The notes: a model not told the origin generated them from the letters alone. A stretch of DNA of 64,000 bases from Marisediminitalea aggregata (GCF_900129565.1 NZ_FQWD01000002.1:310001-374000); one strand, 5' to 3'; shown: positions 1-10,208, counted from the stretch's first letter. Numbers and translations are program-made.

Positions 1-647
1 CTACTGACGAAATGGTGAATAAGCCCCTCGCCCTTTAATGCACCGGGTTTACGTCCAATCTCAGCGATATGAATGTTGTCGTCACCAAAATACGCAGCCC
101 AGGTATCCAACTGGTGTGCATAATCAAATTCAGATTCGGTCTGCACTGTGTTAACAAAATCCGGATAGGATTGTTTACCCATCGCCGGACCATGAATTAA
201 CTGAGCATATACACTTTTGGCCATAGCAACCTGGTCACGAAAATAAAACAGCACGGACACGGATGAAAAATGCGGAGTTAATGTTGCTGCTAATCGCGCT
301 ATTGCACGTTCGTTTAAACACTGGGAGTACAGGGATTCCGACGAAATAACCATACTGTGGAATCGACCGTCTTTCTTGGCGTCTTCCAGTTTTTGCAGCA
401 ACGTGACTTCAAACTGGTCAATAAACTGTTTCAGCGCATTGTCATGAAACGCCTGAAGCGTATTAATAAAGTAATCGGCATTGTCCGGATAACCGGCCCA
501 GGCAGCCAGCTGCCAGTGGTCCCTGAAGGTCAAATCGTCGTCGACATAATAACCACGTTCGGTCAATGCAGCCTGATTGTCCTCTAAGAATGCCTGAATG
601 GAGGTAGAGCCGGCTTTATGACTACCTATGTGCAAATACAACTTCAC
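1..647 (-). CDS. sulfotransferase-like protein, 3' end outside window
   Basis: Reading the minus strand from a GTG at 647 gives an open frame of about 215 residues that runs off the window edge, so the C-terminus is missing. The N-terminus carries HIGSHKAGSTSIQ, which matches the 5'-PSB/P-loop motif of PAPS-dependent sulfotransferases found in capsule and exopolysaccharide loci. A later stretch, SVLFYFRDQ, resembles the 3'-phosphate-binding region of that family. The start lies 2 bases after the stop of the upstream glycosyltransferase gene, so the two are probably one operon; the Shine-Dalgarno is weak, and the P-loop so close to the start argues against a later start. The likely role is transfer of sulfate to a sugar of the exopolysaccharide, which would be typical of a marine bacterium. 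The family call is from motifs only. Confidence 0.72.
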   Translation of the reverse strand, partial: MKLYLHIGSHKAGSTSIQAFLEDNQAALTERGYYVDDDLTFRDHWQLAAWAGYPDNADYFINTLQAFHDNALKQFIDQFEVTLLQKLEDAKKDGRFHSMVISSESLYSQCLNERAIARLAATLTPHFSSVSVLFYFRDQVAMAKSVYAQLIHGPAMGKQSYPDFVNTVQTESEFDYAHQLDTWAAYFGDDNIHIAEIGRKPGALKGEGLIHHFVS

Positions 648-649
648 TG

Positions 650-1498
650 TTACTGCCCCAGCACAAGTCGCGACATAACGCGATCTGCCCCAAAATGTGC
701 CACCACATTATCAATACAAACGTCATTCTGACCGCTTTGTACGTTGTCCTGCGCTAGTCCGGAATCATGTGTGGAGCGCCAGTTAACAATATTGAAAGGC
801 TGGCTTGCCAGTCTGGCATCAAACCCGTTTAATTTGGCGCAAAAGAAGAACCATACATCATCGGCGGTGGGTGCCAACGCCATGAAAAGTGATGCTTCTG
901 TCACTTCAGGAAGAAAGCACTCAGGCGGGTAGAGTACGCCGCCTATACCGGTCGGAAAAATAACACCTTGTCGTTGCTGAGTATTCATTTCCCATGACGA
1001 ATAGGGACCAATACGCCCGTCAATAATAGCGGGCTGGTGCGCCCGGTAAGCAATTATACCCGGCTTCTTTTGATAGTCCGCTACCAGCCCGGCCAACCAC
1101 TCCCGGGTGTAATTCACATCGTCATCCGCGGTTACCATCACATGTTGCGGATAAGCATTTAGCGCTGGTATCAACTTTTTATATGAACGCGTATCAGAGC
1201 AGGTGCGGATATGAAAAAATGTGACGCGTTCTTGAAGTGATATAATCTCTTCAGGCAGCAGCGCCATGTCGTTTTCGGCTAGCCATAACACCAAAGCATC
1301 AGGCCGCACAGACTGATTAATCAATGTTTTCAGGGTGAGCAGCAGGGTGTCAAATCTGGGCGGATACGAGGTGAGATTCACCGTTAAGGGTTGCGACAGA
1401 CTGTGTTTCTCAGATGCAGGGCGCAAGGGCTGAAATCGAACTTTTTTTTCTGCAAGCCAAGACTCTAACTGCCAGTATTTTTGTTTGATTGCCTGCAT
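650..1498 (-). CDS. glycosyltransferase-like protein (GT-A fold, DDD motif)
   Basis: This resembles the capsule-locus glycosyltransferases that open with a conserved VNLTSYPPRF segment and carry SYKKLIPAL followed by VTADDDVNY. The DDD triplet is the probable nucleotide-sugar/metal site. It likely adds a sugar to the lipid-linked repeat unit at the cytoplasmic face of the inner membrane. The frame stays open to 1609 from a TTG, but the extra 37 residues do not look like this family and have no Shine-Dalgarno, so I prefer the ATG at 1498, giving about 282 residues. No strong ribosome site precedes that ATG either, so the start is uncertain. The gene is followed after 2 bases by the sulfotransferase-like gene and diverges from the acyltransferase gene at 1725. 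Confidence 0.72.
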   Translation of the reverse strand: MQAIKQKYWQLESWLAEKKVRFQPLRPASEKHSLSQPLTVNLTSYPPRFDTLLLTLKTLINQSVRPDALVLWLAENDMALLPEEIISLQERVTFFHIRTCSDTRSYKKLIPALNAYPQHVMVTADDDVNYTREWLAGLVADYQKKPGIIAYRAHQPAIIDGRIGPYSSWEMNTQQRQGVIFPTGIGGVLYPPECFLPEVTEASLFMALAPTADDVWFFFCAKLNGFDARLASQPFNIVNWRSTHDSGLAQDNVQSGQNDVCIDNVVAHFGADRVMSRLVLGQ

Positions 1499-1724
1499 AC
1501 AAACTGTTCTGCTGTGTGGAAATGTCGATACACCTGAATAAGATAAATCATAGGTTACAGTAAAAAGGTCACACTGCAACAGTAAATTAACGCGTGGAGC
1601 GCACCGCAACGGAGAGAAACACGAGCTACCCTTCCAAAACCAGATTAATTTGCCTAGTATGCTGCATAAACAAATCCGTTATCCGTCGGTTACACCACAC
1701 GCCAGCCTAAAAGAGTAGTGAGAC

Positions 1725-3593
1725 ATGCAGTCTATGGGATTCAGAAGCGACATTAACTTCTTACGCGCCATTGCGGTTGTGCTGGTCGTCGTATTTCACT
1801 TTTCGAATGTCGCGTTACCTGGCGGATTTGTCGGTGTTGACATCTTTTTCGCGATTTCCGGCTACCTGATGACCGGTATTATAGTCAGTCAGATTCAAAA
1901 ACAGCGCTTCTCACTGCTGAGTTTTTATCTGGCTCGTGCTAAGCGCATAATTCCTGCGCTTTCTGTTATGGTACTCAGCGTCTTAGTTTACGCGTGGTTC
2001 TATTTATTTGACGTTGAATTCATCAAACTGTTGAAACACGCCTTTTCGTCGCTGTTGTTCTATTCCAATGTGGTGTACTGGCAGGAAGCGGGCTACTTCT
2101 CAGCCAGCGCCCATCAAAACTGGCTTCTGCATACCTGGTCACTGTCTGTGGAATGGCAGTTCTATATGGTCTATCCCATCATTTTGTTACTGCTAACCAA
2201 GGTCATAGGCCTTCGCTGGACAAAACTACTCATTATCCTTGGTGCAATTGCCAGTTTTGCTGCCTCAGTCTATGCCAGCAATATCTGGCCTGACCCGGCG
2301 TATTTTTCACTGCCTACCCGAGCCTGGCAAATGATGGTAGGTGGCATTGCCTTTTTGTATCCCGTCACGTTTAACACTTCATCGCAGAGAGCCGTGTCTT
2401 TGTTGGGGCTGGCCATTATGCTGATATCTGCCGCGTGGGTATCGCCAGAGATGAACTGGCCAGCCTGGCCGAGTGCCCTGCCAATCCTTGGCGCCTATTT
2501 GTTTTTAATTGCCGATGCCAGTAAATCACTACCTGTTTACAATACTGCGGTATTCAAATACACCGGGCGCTGGTCCTATTCTATTTATCTGTGGCACTGG
2601 CCGGTCGTGGTCTGGATGAATAACCAAAGTTTCGCTGTCGATGTGCCAATTATTCTCGGCGGTATTGCACTGTCGGTTGTGTTAGGCGCGTTGTCGTTTT
2701 GGGCTATCGAGTCACGCCGCGTACCGGTTTTACACGTTGTTATATTTGCAGCTGCATCAACCTTTGCGGCGACAGCAAACAGTTTCGGGCTGGGTGAAAC
2801 CTCACTGCGCACCCTCTCCCACTCTCCAAGCAATACTGCGCTTTACCACTACGAAGCCATCCGGCAAAAAATGGCAGATGAAAACAATACCCTCACTTGC
2901 CGGTTAAGCAGCAATAAAGATCGTCACGGTAACTTTGCCTACCCGGCTCCTTGTATCGACTGGGAGCAACAGCATGGTCTGCTGTTTTGGGGCGACTCTC
3001 ATGCAGAGTCATTTTCGCGGGGCGTATTACCGGGTTTACCACAACAACAGTCAGTCAGCCGTATCTTTTCTTCCGGCTGTCGTCCCTCTTTTGACATGAA
3101 AGTCGGTGATTCTTCAGTATTTCGACGCGCCTGTGATCAGGCTAATGAAACGGCCAGAACATTTGTCAGTAAGCAGCGCCCTGACACCGTAATCATCGGT
3201 ATGAAAGATCAACACGAAATGATGGACTGGGATAACATTATTGCCTTCCTCAAAGCCAACGGCACCGAGCAAATTATTGTGATAGGCCCGACACCACAAT
3301 ATTACCCCACCGTGCCGCTGAATTACGTAAAACAAGGTGAAGGCGAGACCTTAACATCGTACAAACTGGACTACGCGATTCCCGCAACGGATGCAAAACT
3401 GGCCTCCATTCTGGCTGATTATGATGTGAGATATATTTCTTTGTTCAGTCATTTATGCGACAAGAGCGAAGATGCATATCGTTGCAGGGTGAAACTGAAC
3501 GGTGAGTTGTACAGCTTCGACTATGGCCATTTAACACCGGAATCGGCGCGCATCTTGGCAAATGAGTTACTCTTCGACCCAGGCTATTTATAG
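1725..3593 (+). CDS. OafA-type acyltransferase with C-terminal SGNH domain
   Basis: The 622-residue protein has the two-part layout of OafA/YrhL-type O-acyltransferases. Residues 1 to about 340 are a multi-spanning acyltransferase-3 domain with the early Arg and His25 (VVVFHFSN) and the YSIYLWHWP signature. A C-terminal SGNH-hydrolase-like domain follows, with G423-D424-S425-H and the closing D599-x-x-H602 (DYGHLTPES). Such proteins carry acyl groups, usually acetyl, across the inner membrane and place them on O-antigen or exopolysaccharide sugars. It starts at ATG 1725 after a purine-rich stretch (GAGTAGTGAGAC); an ATG at 1734 is possible. Neighbours are glycosyltransferases, so the acceptor is probably the polysaccharide made by this locus. 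The specific substrate cannot be told. Confidence 0.88.
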   Translation: MQSMGFRSDINFLRAIAVVLVVVFHFSNVALPGGFVGVDIFFAISGYLMTGIIVSQIQKQRFSLLSFYLARAKRIIPALSVMVLSVLVYAWFYLFDVEFIKLLKHAFSSLLFYSNVVYWQEAGYFSASAHQNWLLHTWSLSVEWQFYMVYPIILLLLTKVIGLRWTKLLIILGAIASFAASVYASNIWPDPAYFSLPTRAWQMMVGGIAFLYPVTFNTSSQRAVSLLGLAIMLISAAWVSPEMNWPAWPSALPILGAYLFLIADASKSLPVYNTAVFKYTGRWSYSIYLWHWPVVVWMNNQSFAVDVPIILGGIALSVVLGALSFWAIESRRVPVLHVVIFAAASTFAATANSFGLGETSLRTLSHSPSNTALYHYEAIRQKMADENNTLTCRLSSNKDRHGNFAYPAPCIDWEQQHGLLFWGDSHAESFSRGVLPGLPQQQSVSRIFSSGCRPSFDMKVGDSSVFRRACDQANETARTFVSKQRPDTVIIGMKDQHEMMDWDNIIAFLKANGTEQIIVIGPTPQYYPTVPLNYVKQGEGETLTSYKLDYAIPATDAKLASILADYDVRYISLFSHLCDKSEDAYRCRVKLNGELYSFDYGHLTPESARILANELLFDPGYL

Positions 3594-3612
3594 GCGCGCT
3601 CGAGGCCAGTCA

Positions 3613-4533
3613 TCAAGGTTGCTTTTTAATGACGTAGTGGTCGACAGCCCAGTAGACCTGTTTTGCGTCGGACAGCTCTCCCCATTTCAGTCCCTGCATC
3701 AGCACTTTCCAGGCGAAGCCCCATTGTTTATGGGCCAGGCACTGGCCAAATGCGGTAGGCCACAGCAGTCTGATTCTGGAGGTGAGCGCACGCTTTACAG
3801 CTTCATCTTTGCGCAAACTCAGCTTGACCGCTTCACTGGCCACCAACACCGCAAACGAAACCTGGCGATAACCAAAGCGTTTACCAATACCGTCGTCCCG
3901 TCGGTCAATGCAAATAGTAATACGGTCCACATAGACGTAAGGACCCTGCAGCGCAACGCGAAGGCAAAAATCAAAGTCGTTGGACGCAAGTACGTGTTGT
4001 CGTCCCTGCATTGCTTTTTTAGCGGCGGCTTTCGTTGCCATCAGGTTCATTGAGATAGTGAAACACCCATTTTGCAGTAAGGCTGTTAGCGGGTCAGCCA
4101 GCACTCCGTCGGGATCGGTATCCGGCAAAGCCTGTTCCTGATGCCAACTGCCATCCATCTCACCGACTTTTGCATAGGCCATTACGCATTCGGGATGGGC
4201 CACCAGCGCTTCATATAAGCACTGCAAATAATGGGGTTCAGCGACATCATCGGAGTCTAAAAACGCAATATAGTCTCCGCGAGAAACCGTCACCCCATGG
4301 ATGCGAGCTGCGCTGGCTCCCTGGTTTTCCTGGTTTACCAGACGCAATTTCGGGTCCGTGATATCACGCACAACCTCAGCAGTGTGGTCTGTCGAGCCGT
4401 CATTCACAACTACCACCTCGAAGGGCACGTCGCATTGCTGGGCCAACAAACTTTGAATGGCACGTTCAATGACATCTTCCCGGTTATATGCCGGAATGAC
4501 GACGCTGATTACTGGCTGGATACTGGTGCTCAC
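3613..4533 (-). CDS. GT2 family glycosyltransferase
   Basis: This is a classical GT-A family 2 enzyme. It begins with ISVVIPAYNRED, then VVVVNDGSTD, and has the metal-binding AFLDSDD motif around residue 90, so it should transfer a sugar from a nucleotide donor to a lipid-linked acceptor in the cytoplasm. The frame is open up to 4671, but those 46 codons are not family-like. The GTG at 4533 is preceded by AAAGGA with a 6-base spacer, so I take that start, giving about 306 residues. The gene is convergent with the acyltransferase at 1725 (20 bases between stops) and divergent from the second acyltransferase at 4751. Donor and linkage are unknown. Confidence 0.87.
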   Translation of the reverse strand: MSTSIQPVISVVIPAYNREDVIERAIQSLLAQQCDVPFEVVVVNDGSTDHTAEVVRDITDPKLRLVNQENQGASAARIHGVTVSRGDYIAFLDSDDVAEPHYLQCLYEALVAHPECVMAYAKVGEMDGSWHQEQALPDTDPDGVLADPLTALLQNGCFTISMNLMATKAAAKKAMQGRQHVLASNDFDFCLRVALQGPYVYVDRITICIDRRDDGIGKRFGYRQVSFAVLVASEAVKLSLRKDEAVKRALTSRIRLLWPTAFGQCLAHKQWGFAWKVLMQGLKWGELSDAKQVYWAVDHYVIKKQP

Positions 4534-4750
4534 TTGCGTTCCTTTGATGCTGGCACAGGCTTCTTGGGCCCTACAATACGTGAAGGCTTTTTGTGAAACA
4601 AGCGCCGCGACAAATCCACTTTTTGTCACCAAAGGCGCTTTTAGCCGCGTCAAACACTTGTTATCCGTCAATTACTTCATGTAATGTTGGCGTTATAAAA
4701 CACATGAACACACTACTACCCGCCCGACGTAACTAAGGCATTATTGAGCG

Positions 4751-6643
4751 ATGAAGTACAGAAAGGATATTGACGGTTTACGAGCGGTAGCGGTGCTTCC
4801 GGTACTCATTTTTCACGCCAAGTTGGGCTTTTTCCATGGCGGTTTTCTTGGCGTTGACGTGTTTTTCGTGATCAGTGGCTTTCTGATCACGTCCATTCTG
4901 GTAGAAGAAATATCGCAAAAGACGTTCTCGTTCGCGAATTTTTACGAGCGTCGGGTTCGCCGCTTGTTACCTGCACTGATTTTTATGACCGCCGCCACAT
5001 CCGTGCTTGCCTATCAGTTAATGATCACCGTTGACCTCAAAGGTTATGGCAACAGTCTGGTTGCCATGTCATTATTTTCGAGCAATATTTTCTTCTGGCT
5101 GGACAGCGGCTACTTTGACCGGGTTGCCGACTTAAAGCCTATGTTACACACCTGGAGCCTGGCTGTTGAAGAGCAGTATTACTTTTTCTTTCCGTTAGTG
5201 TTACTGATAGTGCTGCGCTGGGTTCCCAAACTGCTGACCCTCACTGTACTCACCATTCTGGTTATTAGTCTGGGCTTAGCGAGTTGGGCTGCAGTGAATG
5301 CACCTGATGCCAATTTTTACCTGCTGCCCACCCGGGCCTGGGAGCTCATGTTCGGCAGCCTGGCTAGCATACTCATATTCAATAATGTGCAAATTCTCGA
5401 ACGGTTATCGACGGCTAACGCATTCAAAAACGGCGCCTTGATTGTGTTGTTTATTTGTTTGATCTGGTTTGATGAAAGCATTCCACATCCGTCCATGCTG
5501 ACGCTGATACCCGTACTGGCGACTCTCGTGCTGATAGTGATCCCGGCTCCGGACAGTCTGGCACATAAACTTCTGACCCTACGCCCGATGGTCTTTACCG
5601 GGCTCATTAGCTACAGCCTGTACCTGTGGCACCAACCATTATTGGTCTTTAATCGTTATATGTCAGCCAAATCCGATGCCAGCGTGCGCATTGCGATTTT
5701 ACTCGCCGCTTTTGCATTGGCCTTTGTATCCTGGCGCTATATCGAAAAGCCGTTTCGACATCGAAATGTCACCACGCGAAAACAGGTTTACAGTTTTTGC
5801 GCAGTAAGCTTTGCAGCCATTATTGGCTTTGGATTGTATGCCGGACAAGATGGCCTTCCCTCGCGGTATACCCAGGAACAGCAAGCGCTGCTGTCATATC
5901 TTCAATACAACGCACCTGCGGGCCAGCCACAGGACAATGCGCATTGTTTCCTGGGCGAGAATGAAACCCATAAAGCGCTGTCAGAGTCCTGTTTTGACTC
6001 GGGTTCAGTGTTGTTATGGGGAGATTCACATGCCAACGCGCTGGCAAAAGGGCTGCGCTATAAGCTCGGAGAAAAGTTAAATGAAACCACCAGCAGTGCC
6101 TGCCTGCCACTTATTGATACGCATTTTCCCCATCGAAAACACTGCCAGACAACAAACGACTTTGTGATTGAGCATATCCAGCAAGCAAATTACAACACTA
6201 TCGTGCTACATGGAAACTGGATTAGTCACCCGGACAAAATTGACGCGCTCAGTGAAACACTTGCTGCGCTACAGACTGTGAACGCCAGAATTATTGTTGT
6301 TGGAGGCGTACCTCACTACCTCCCAGATTTGCCGAGTTTTTTGCTGACTAAACGACTCTTGCTGGACGCTGACTCTGCACCGGTAAAGGTTGAACCAACC
6401 CTTTTTGCCGAAATCGAAGCGATCGACACCAAACTGATGGCCGCGTCCAAACAGTTCGATAACGTAACCTTTGTTTCAGCGCTGGCATCATTTTGTGCGT
6501 CTCAAGAGCAATGCCAAGTCATCCTGCCTTCGGCAACAGAAGAGCGGCAATGGGTACCGGCAGCCTGGGACTACGGACATGTTACACTGGAAGGTGCGCT
6601 GCTGTTATCGGATCAAATCCCTGTAAACACAAATCAAAATTAA
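4751..6643 (+). CDS. OafA-type acyltransferase with C-terminal SGNH domain (second copy type)
   Basis: The 630-residue protein has the same architecture as the acyltransferase at 1725 but is a diverged paralogue. The membrane acyltransferase-3 domain has DIDGLRAVAVLPVLIFH (His22), and YSLYLWHQPLL near residue 290. The SGNH-like C-terminal domain has G424-D425-S426-H and ends with D607-x-x-H610 (DYGHVT). It is expected to acylate polysaccharide sugars on the periplasmic side of the inner membrane. Having two such enzymes suggests at least two acylation sites or two acyl groups on the polymer; that is inference. It starts at ATG 4751 with no strong Shine-Dalgarno in view. Confidence 0.88.
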   Translation: MKYRKDIDGLRAVAVLPVLIFHAKLGFFHGGFLGVDVFFVISGFLITSILVEEISQKTFSFANFYERRVRRLLPALIFMTAATSVLAYQLMITVDLKGYGNSLVAMSLFSSNIFFWLDSGYFDRVADLKPMLHTWSLAVEEQYYFFFPLVLLIVLRWVPKLLTLTVLTILVISLGLASWAAVNAPDANFYLLPTRAWELMFGSLASILIFNNVQILERLSTANAFKNGALIVLFICLIWFDESIPHPSMLTLIPVLATLVLIVIPAPDSLAHKLLTLRPMVFTGLISYSLYLWHQPLLVFNRYMSAKSDASVRIAILLAAFALAFVSWRYIEKPFRHRNVTTRKQVYSFCAVSFAAIIGFGLYAGQDGLPSRYTQEQQALLSYLQYNAPAGQPQDNAHCFLGENETHKALSESCFDSGSVLLWGDSHANALAKGLRYKLGEKLNETTSSACLPLIDTHFPHRKHCQTTNDFVIEHIQQANYNTIVLHGNWISHPDKIDALSETLAALQTVNARIIVVGGVPHYLPDLPSFLLTKRLLLDADSAPVKVEPTLFAEIEAIDTKLMAASKQFDNVTFVSALASFCASQEQCQVILPSATEERQWVPAAWDYGHVTLEGALLLSDQIPVNTNQN

Positions 6644-6766
6644 GCATTATAAAACAAACGGTTATATTAAATCATGGCAATAGTTTTGGGGTGTGATTTT
6701 GACTGGCAATCGGTTCAGTTACCACGTATTATTTAGGTATTCTACTCGCAATAAGCTGATTCCATT

Positions 6767-7876
6767 GTGAAAAATACTATTGCCTTTGTGCACAGCGTCG
6801 CCGAAATAGGCGGGGCAGAAAGGATGTCAGAAGCACTTATAGACGGACTGGCTGAACATGCAGAATTGGCGCCATTGTTGGTGGTGCCTGAGGCCGGACC
6901 CTTTTCGGTTCATGTTGCTAAAAAGGGGTGTCCTGTTTTAGTAACGGACCTGCCTCAACCCGAATTTAGCTCACCGCTTGGTACTATCCGGCACGCCTTT
7001 AAGTTAGCAAAGCAGTTTAAACAGGCAAACATATCCCTGTTACAGTGCGCAGACCTGGTATGTACTCGTGCCGTATTGCCGGCAGCTAAAATTGCAGGCA
7101 TTCCCGTGTTGTGCCATATGCACTTCCCGGTAGAAGCGGGCTACGTTAACTGGGTATTCAAGCGTATGCCTAAACCCGCAGGCTTTGTGTACTGTAGTGA
7201 AGAGTTAATGCATGCTACTCAAACGCCCCTTGCCAACGCCTGCCCCCAGGCCAGTCATGATGTCATTCACAATGGTGTGGATATTGAACGCTTTTCTCCC
7301 AACCTGAGTAGCAATGCCGTGCCCCATGTAGGCATAGTGGCAAACCTGCAGGAACGCAAAGGTCATATCGACTTCCTGGACATGGCGAAATTGCTGTCTG
7401 ACCAGCAATTCAACGTACATTACGACATCATTGGCGGAGATATTCTGCAAGCTCCCCGGCAGTCTTTACTTGAAGACTATGCGTCATCGTTGGGTATTCG
7501 CGACAAAGTGACTTTTCATGGTCAGGTAGACAATGTTCTTGCGTTGTTGGGAAAACTCGATGTTTTAGTGTGTGCCTCTCACCAGGAAGCATTCCCGGTA
7601 TCGATTTTAGAAGCAATGGCCATGCAAAAGGCGATTGTATCGACTAATGTTAATGGTATACCCGAAGCGATTGTAGATGAACAGTGTGGCATCCTCGTTC
7701 CTCCACACAATCCCCAAGCACTCAGCGACGGCGTTAAACGATTGCTGGACAACGAGTCGTTAAGGCAGGCTCTGGCCGATGCTGCAAGGCAACGGGTTGT
7801 ATCCGAGTTTAGTTTACAAGCTTATCTGGACAAGTTTACCCGCGTATATTGTCGTACGCTGACAGGACAAAAGTGA
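6767..7876 (+). CDS. GT4 family glycosyltransferase
   Basis: The 369-residue protein has the GT-B two-domain layout of family 4. The N-terminal acceptor domain starts with AFVHSVAEIGGAERM, an HNGVDIERF hinge lies in the middle, and the C-terminal donor-binding domain shows FPVSILEAMAMQKAIVST, the usual E-x7-E region. It should act in the cytoplasm on the lipid-linked repeat unit. The start is a GTG at 6767, because no upstream in-frame ATG fits the family N-terminus. It is the first gene of a tight run of five glycosyltransferases to 12,089, and its last four bases overlap the start of the next gene, implying translational coupling. Donor sugar not inferable. Confidence 0.87.
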   Translation: MKNTIAFVHSVAEIGGAERMSEALIDGLAEHAELAPLLVVPEAGPFSVHVAKKGCPVLVTDLPQPEFSSPLGTIRHAFKLAKQFKQANISLLQCADLVCTRAVLPAAKIAGIPVLCHMHFPVEAGYVNWVFKRMPKPAGFVYCSEELMHATQTPLANACPQASHDVIHNGVDIERFSPNLSSNAVPHVGIVANLQERKGHIDFLDMAKLLSDQQFNVHYDIIGGDILQAPRQSLLEDYASSLGIRDKVTFHGQVDNVLALLGKLDVLVCASHQEAFPVSILEAMAMQKAIVSTNVNGIPEAIVDEQCGILVPPHNPQALSDGVKRLLDNESLRQALADAARQRVVSEFSLQAYLDKFTRVYCRTLTGQK

Positions 7877-8949
7877 GAAAAGAACACGTTGTAATGGTAC
7901 CGGATTTTCGGGAAGGCAATCCGTACCAATCACTGCTAGCTAACCATTTGTCGGATCAGGACGTGCAAGTCTCATTCGATAAACTACCGCTAGGCTACTT
8001 TCCCTTCTCTGAGTTGAGTAAGCAGCATCCGGACGCAACAATTATACACCTGCATTGGCTCTCGCCCATTTTGTTTGTATTGAGTTGGACTTCATCGCCA
8101 TACAAAGCAAAACTACGCGGCTTGTTGTTGGCGTTGGATTGTTTGTGGTTACGACTACGCGGGAAAAAAATCGTCTGGACCGTACACAATAAATTTTCCC
8201 ACGAAAACTTCGACCCAACCGTTGAGCTGTTTGTTCGCCGCTTGCTGGTAAAGTCTGTATCCAATATCATTGTACACAGTCAATCGGCGGCTGACAGGCT
8301 GGCCGAAGCGTATGGAATGCCAGCTCTAAAAGACAAGGCCAAGGTCATTTTTCACGGAAACTACGAAGGTATTTACCCTCGTCCCGCCTCAGATCGGCAC
8401 ACTTTGCTTAAAACTAAAAACATTCCGCCAGAGCATACGGTCATACTGAGCTTTGGCATGCTGCGCCCCTACAAAGGCATCGACAAGCTTGCTGCACTGT
8501 TTGCATCTGGCAAGGTGCCTGACCATATTCATTTGTTAATTATGGGCAAAGCGGACAATGAAGACTATGCCGCGTCATTACAAACGGTGTGTGACAAGGC
8601 TGATAACGTTCATCTGACCCTGGGGTTTCTGACTGACGAGGCACTGGCAGACTGGCTGGGTGCAGCAGATATGGTTGCAGTGCCCTTTTCGGATACCCTG
8701 ACGTCAGGGTCAGTCCTACTGGCCATGACAGAAGGTAAAGCGCTGTTATTACCAGAGCTATCAAAAGTGTTTGATTGCGTGCCGGATGAAGGCGCACTGT
8801 TTTATAGAGACGAAGATGACATGGTGAAACAACTGGCAGGCTTATCGGCCAGTGATGTTGCTAAAATGGGCGAAGCCAATAAAGCTGTTGCTCACAAGAT
8901 GAATTGGCCGGATGTGGCCCGTTTAACGGCTGAACTCTACCAACGGTAA
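7873..8949 (+). CDS. GT4-like glycosyltransferase
   Basis: About 358 residues in GT-B style. The N-terminal half contains IHLHWLSP and KIVWTVHNK, and the C-terminal half contains LSFGMLRPYKGIDKL and a donor-site region near SDTLTSGSVLLAM. It likely adds one sugar of the repeat unit. I chose the GTG at 7873, which overlaps the previous stop as GTGA and has AGGACA six bases upstream; the frame extends to a TTG at 7849, but that lies inside the previous gene with no ribosome site. The strong coupling says it works in the same pathway as its neighbours. Family assignment is firm, specificity is unknown. Confidence 0.84.
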   Translation: MRKEHVVMVPDFREGNPYQSLLANHLSDQDVQVSFDKLPLGYFPFSELSKQHPDATIIHLHWLSPILFVLSWTSSPYKAKLRGLLLALDCLWLRLRGKKIVWTVHNKFSHENFDPTVELFVRRLLVKSVSNIIVHSQSAADRLAEAYGMPALKDKAKVIFHGNYEGIYPRPASDRHTLLKTKNIPPEHTVILSFGMLRPYKGIDKLAALFASGKVPDHIHLLIMGKADNEDYAASLQTVCDKADNVHLTLGFLTDEALADWLGAADMVAVPFSDTLTSGSVLLAMTEGKALLLPELSKVFDCVPDEGALFYRDEDDMVKQLAGLSASDVAKMGEANKAVAHKMNWPDVARLTAELYQR

Positions 8950-8954
8950 CAAAG

Positions 8955-10139
8955 ATGAAATGTATTATTGCCAGCCCGGTCGCTTGTTATCCCTCTGCTG
9001 CGGGGAATGCCGAGCGAGTCAGACAGTTGCATGCCTGTCTGGAAAACTTGGGTTACGAGGTACATTTTGTGTTGTGCCCCATTCAGGCGATGTCAACTCA
9101 ACTGAATGAGCCAGCCATGAAACAGATATTTGGCGATCGATTCCATCACTTGGACAATCATCCCCGTCCGCTGCAAAACGCGCTCATTAATTTTAAACGC
9201 CGTTACTACCATCGCATTCACAAGACGGGTTGGCTGTTTGATTTTATGTTGTCTGATGGCTATGTCTCCCGGCAAAGCTGCCAAACATTTAACCAACTGG
9301 TTAACGATATTGAACCGGACTTAATTCTGCTTGTTTACGGGTTTATGTCACCACTGCTCAAGCACCTGAACAACCGCTGTAAAGTGCTGGTCGACGCGCA
9401 GGACAAGTTCAGTTACCGCAATCGCGGTATCCGGCAAGCGGGAAGCGAAGGGTATTGGCTGAGCTTATTACCTTGGCAGGAGCGTTATTTACTGTCTCAG
9501 TCAGATATCGTGCTCGCCATTCAGGAACAGGAAGGCCAATATTTCAAAAGGCTGTTAGCAACAACACCGGCCGAGGTAGTTACACTGGATATTCTGGTTG
9601 CGCCCGATCAGCCTGAAGCCACCCCGAGTAAAAACCCGGTCATAGGTTTCCTGGCATCGGGCAACCAGCACAATACTGAAGGTTTACAGCGTTTTATTGC
9701 ACAGGTTTGGCCATCGCTCCTGGCACAATGCCCTCACGCCGTCCTTAAGGTGGCCGGTTCCGTAACGAAGAACATCACCACAGATGCTGACAACGTTGAA
9801 TTAGTGGGCTGGGTTGACGATCTGAAAACGTTCTACCAACAATGCCGCCTGATTATCAATCCCTGCGAGACAGGTAGCGGATTAAAAATTAAAACTATTG
9901 AAGCCGTCGGCTTCGGTATCCCGGTCGTATCAACGCCTTGTGGAGCAGCAGGTGTAGAGTTTCTGTTACCTGAGGAAAACGTGCAGGATTTAATCAGTCC
10001 CGCATTCACCCACCGGTGTCTAACGCTGTTACGCGATGAAGATGAAGCGCATCAACAAGCCAATTTGTGTTTTCAACGGTTACATCAACGGGTCAAACAC
10101 AACCGAGCATTGTTAGCCTCATTGCTGCAAGACAGCTAG
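8955..10139 (+). CDS. GT4 family glycosyltransferase
   Basis: The 394-residue protein begins with PVACYPSAAGNAERVRQL and ends with a donor-binding half containing LIINPCETGSGLKIKTIEA and FGIPVVSTPCGAAG, which is typical of GT4 enzymes whose usual E-x7-E site is replaced by the GSGLKIK type. That same type is seen in the TIGR03087-like enzyme at 14,983. It starts 5 bases after the previous stop, so it is in the same operon. It is expected to extend the exopolysaccharide repeat unit in the cytoplasm. Confidence 0.84.
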   Translation: MKCIIASPVACYPSAAGNAERVRQLHACLENLGYEVHFVLCPIQAMSTQLNEPAMKQIFGDRFHHLDNHPRPLQNALINFKRRYYHRIHKTGWLFDFMLSDGYVSRQSCQTFNQLVNDIEPDLILLVYGFMSPLLKHLNNRCKVLVDAQDKFSYRNRGIRQAGSEGYWLSLLPWQERYLLSQSDIVLAIQEQEGQYFKRLLATTPAEVVTLDILVAPDQPEATPSKNPVIGFLASGNQHNTEGLQRFIAQVWPSLLAQCPHAVLKVAGSVTKNITTDADNVELVGWVDDLKTFYQQCRLIINPCETGSGLKIKTIEAVGFGIPVVSTPCGAAGVEFLLPEENVQDLISPAFTHRCLTLLRDEDEAHQQANLCFQRLHQRVKHNRALLASLLQDS

Positions 10140-10208
10140 CGCCTGTTTATTCTTAAACCAAATTGTGTATTATGGCATTTGCAGTTAGCGCAAGGGACCC
10201 TAAACGTA

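Noticed and set aside
3562..4053. 163-codon plus-strand frame over the GT2 gene
   Set aside because: It overlaps in antisense a gene with clear GT2 motifs and has no ribosome site or conserved pattern.
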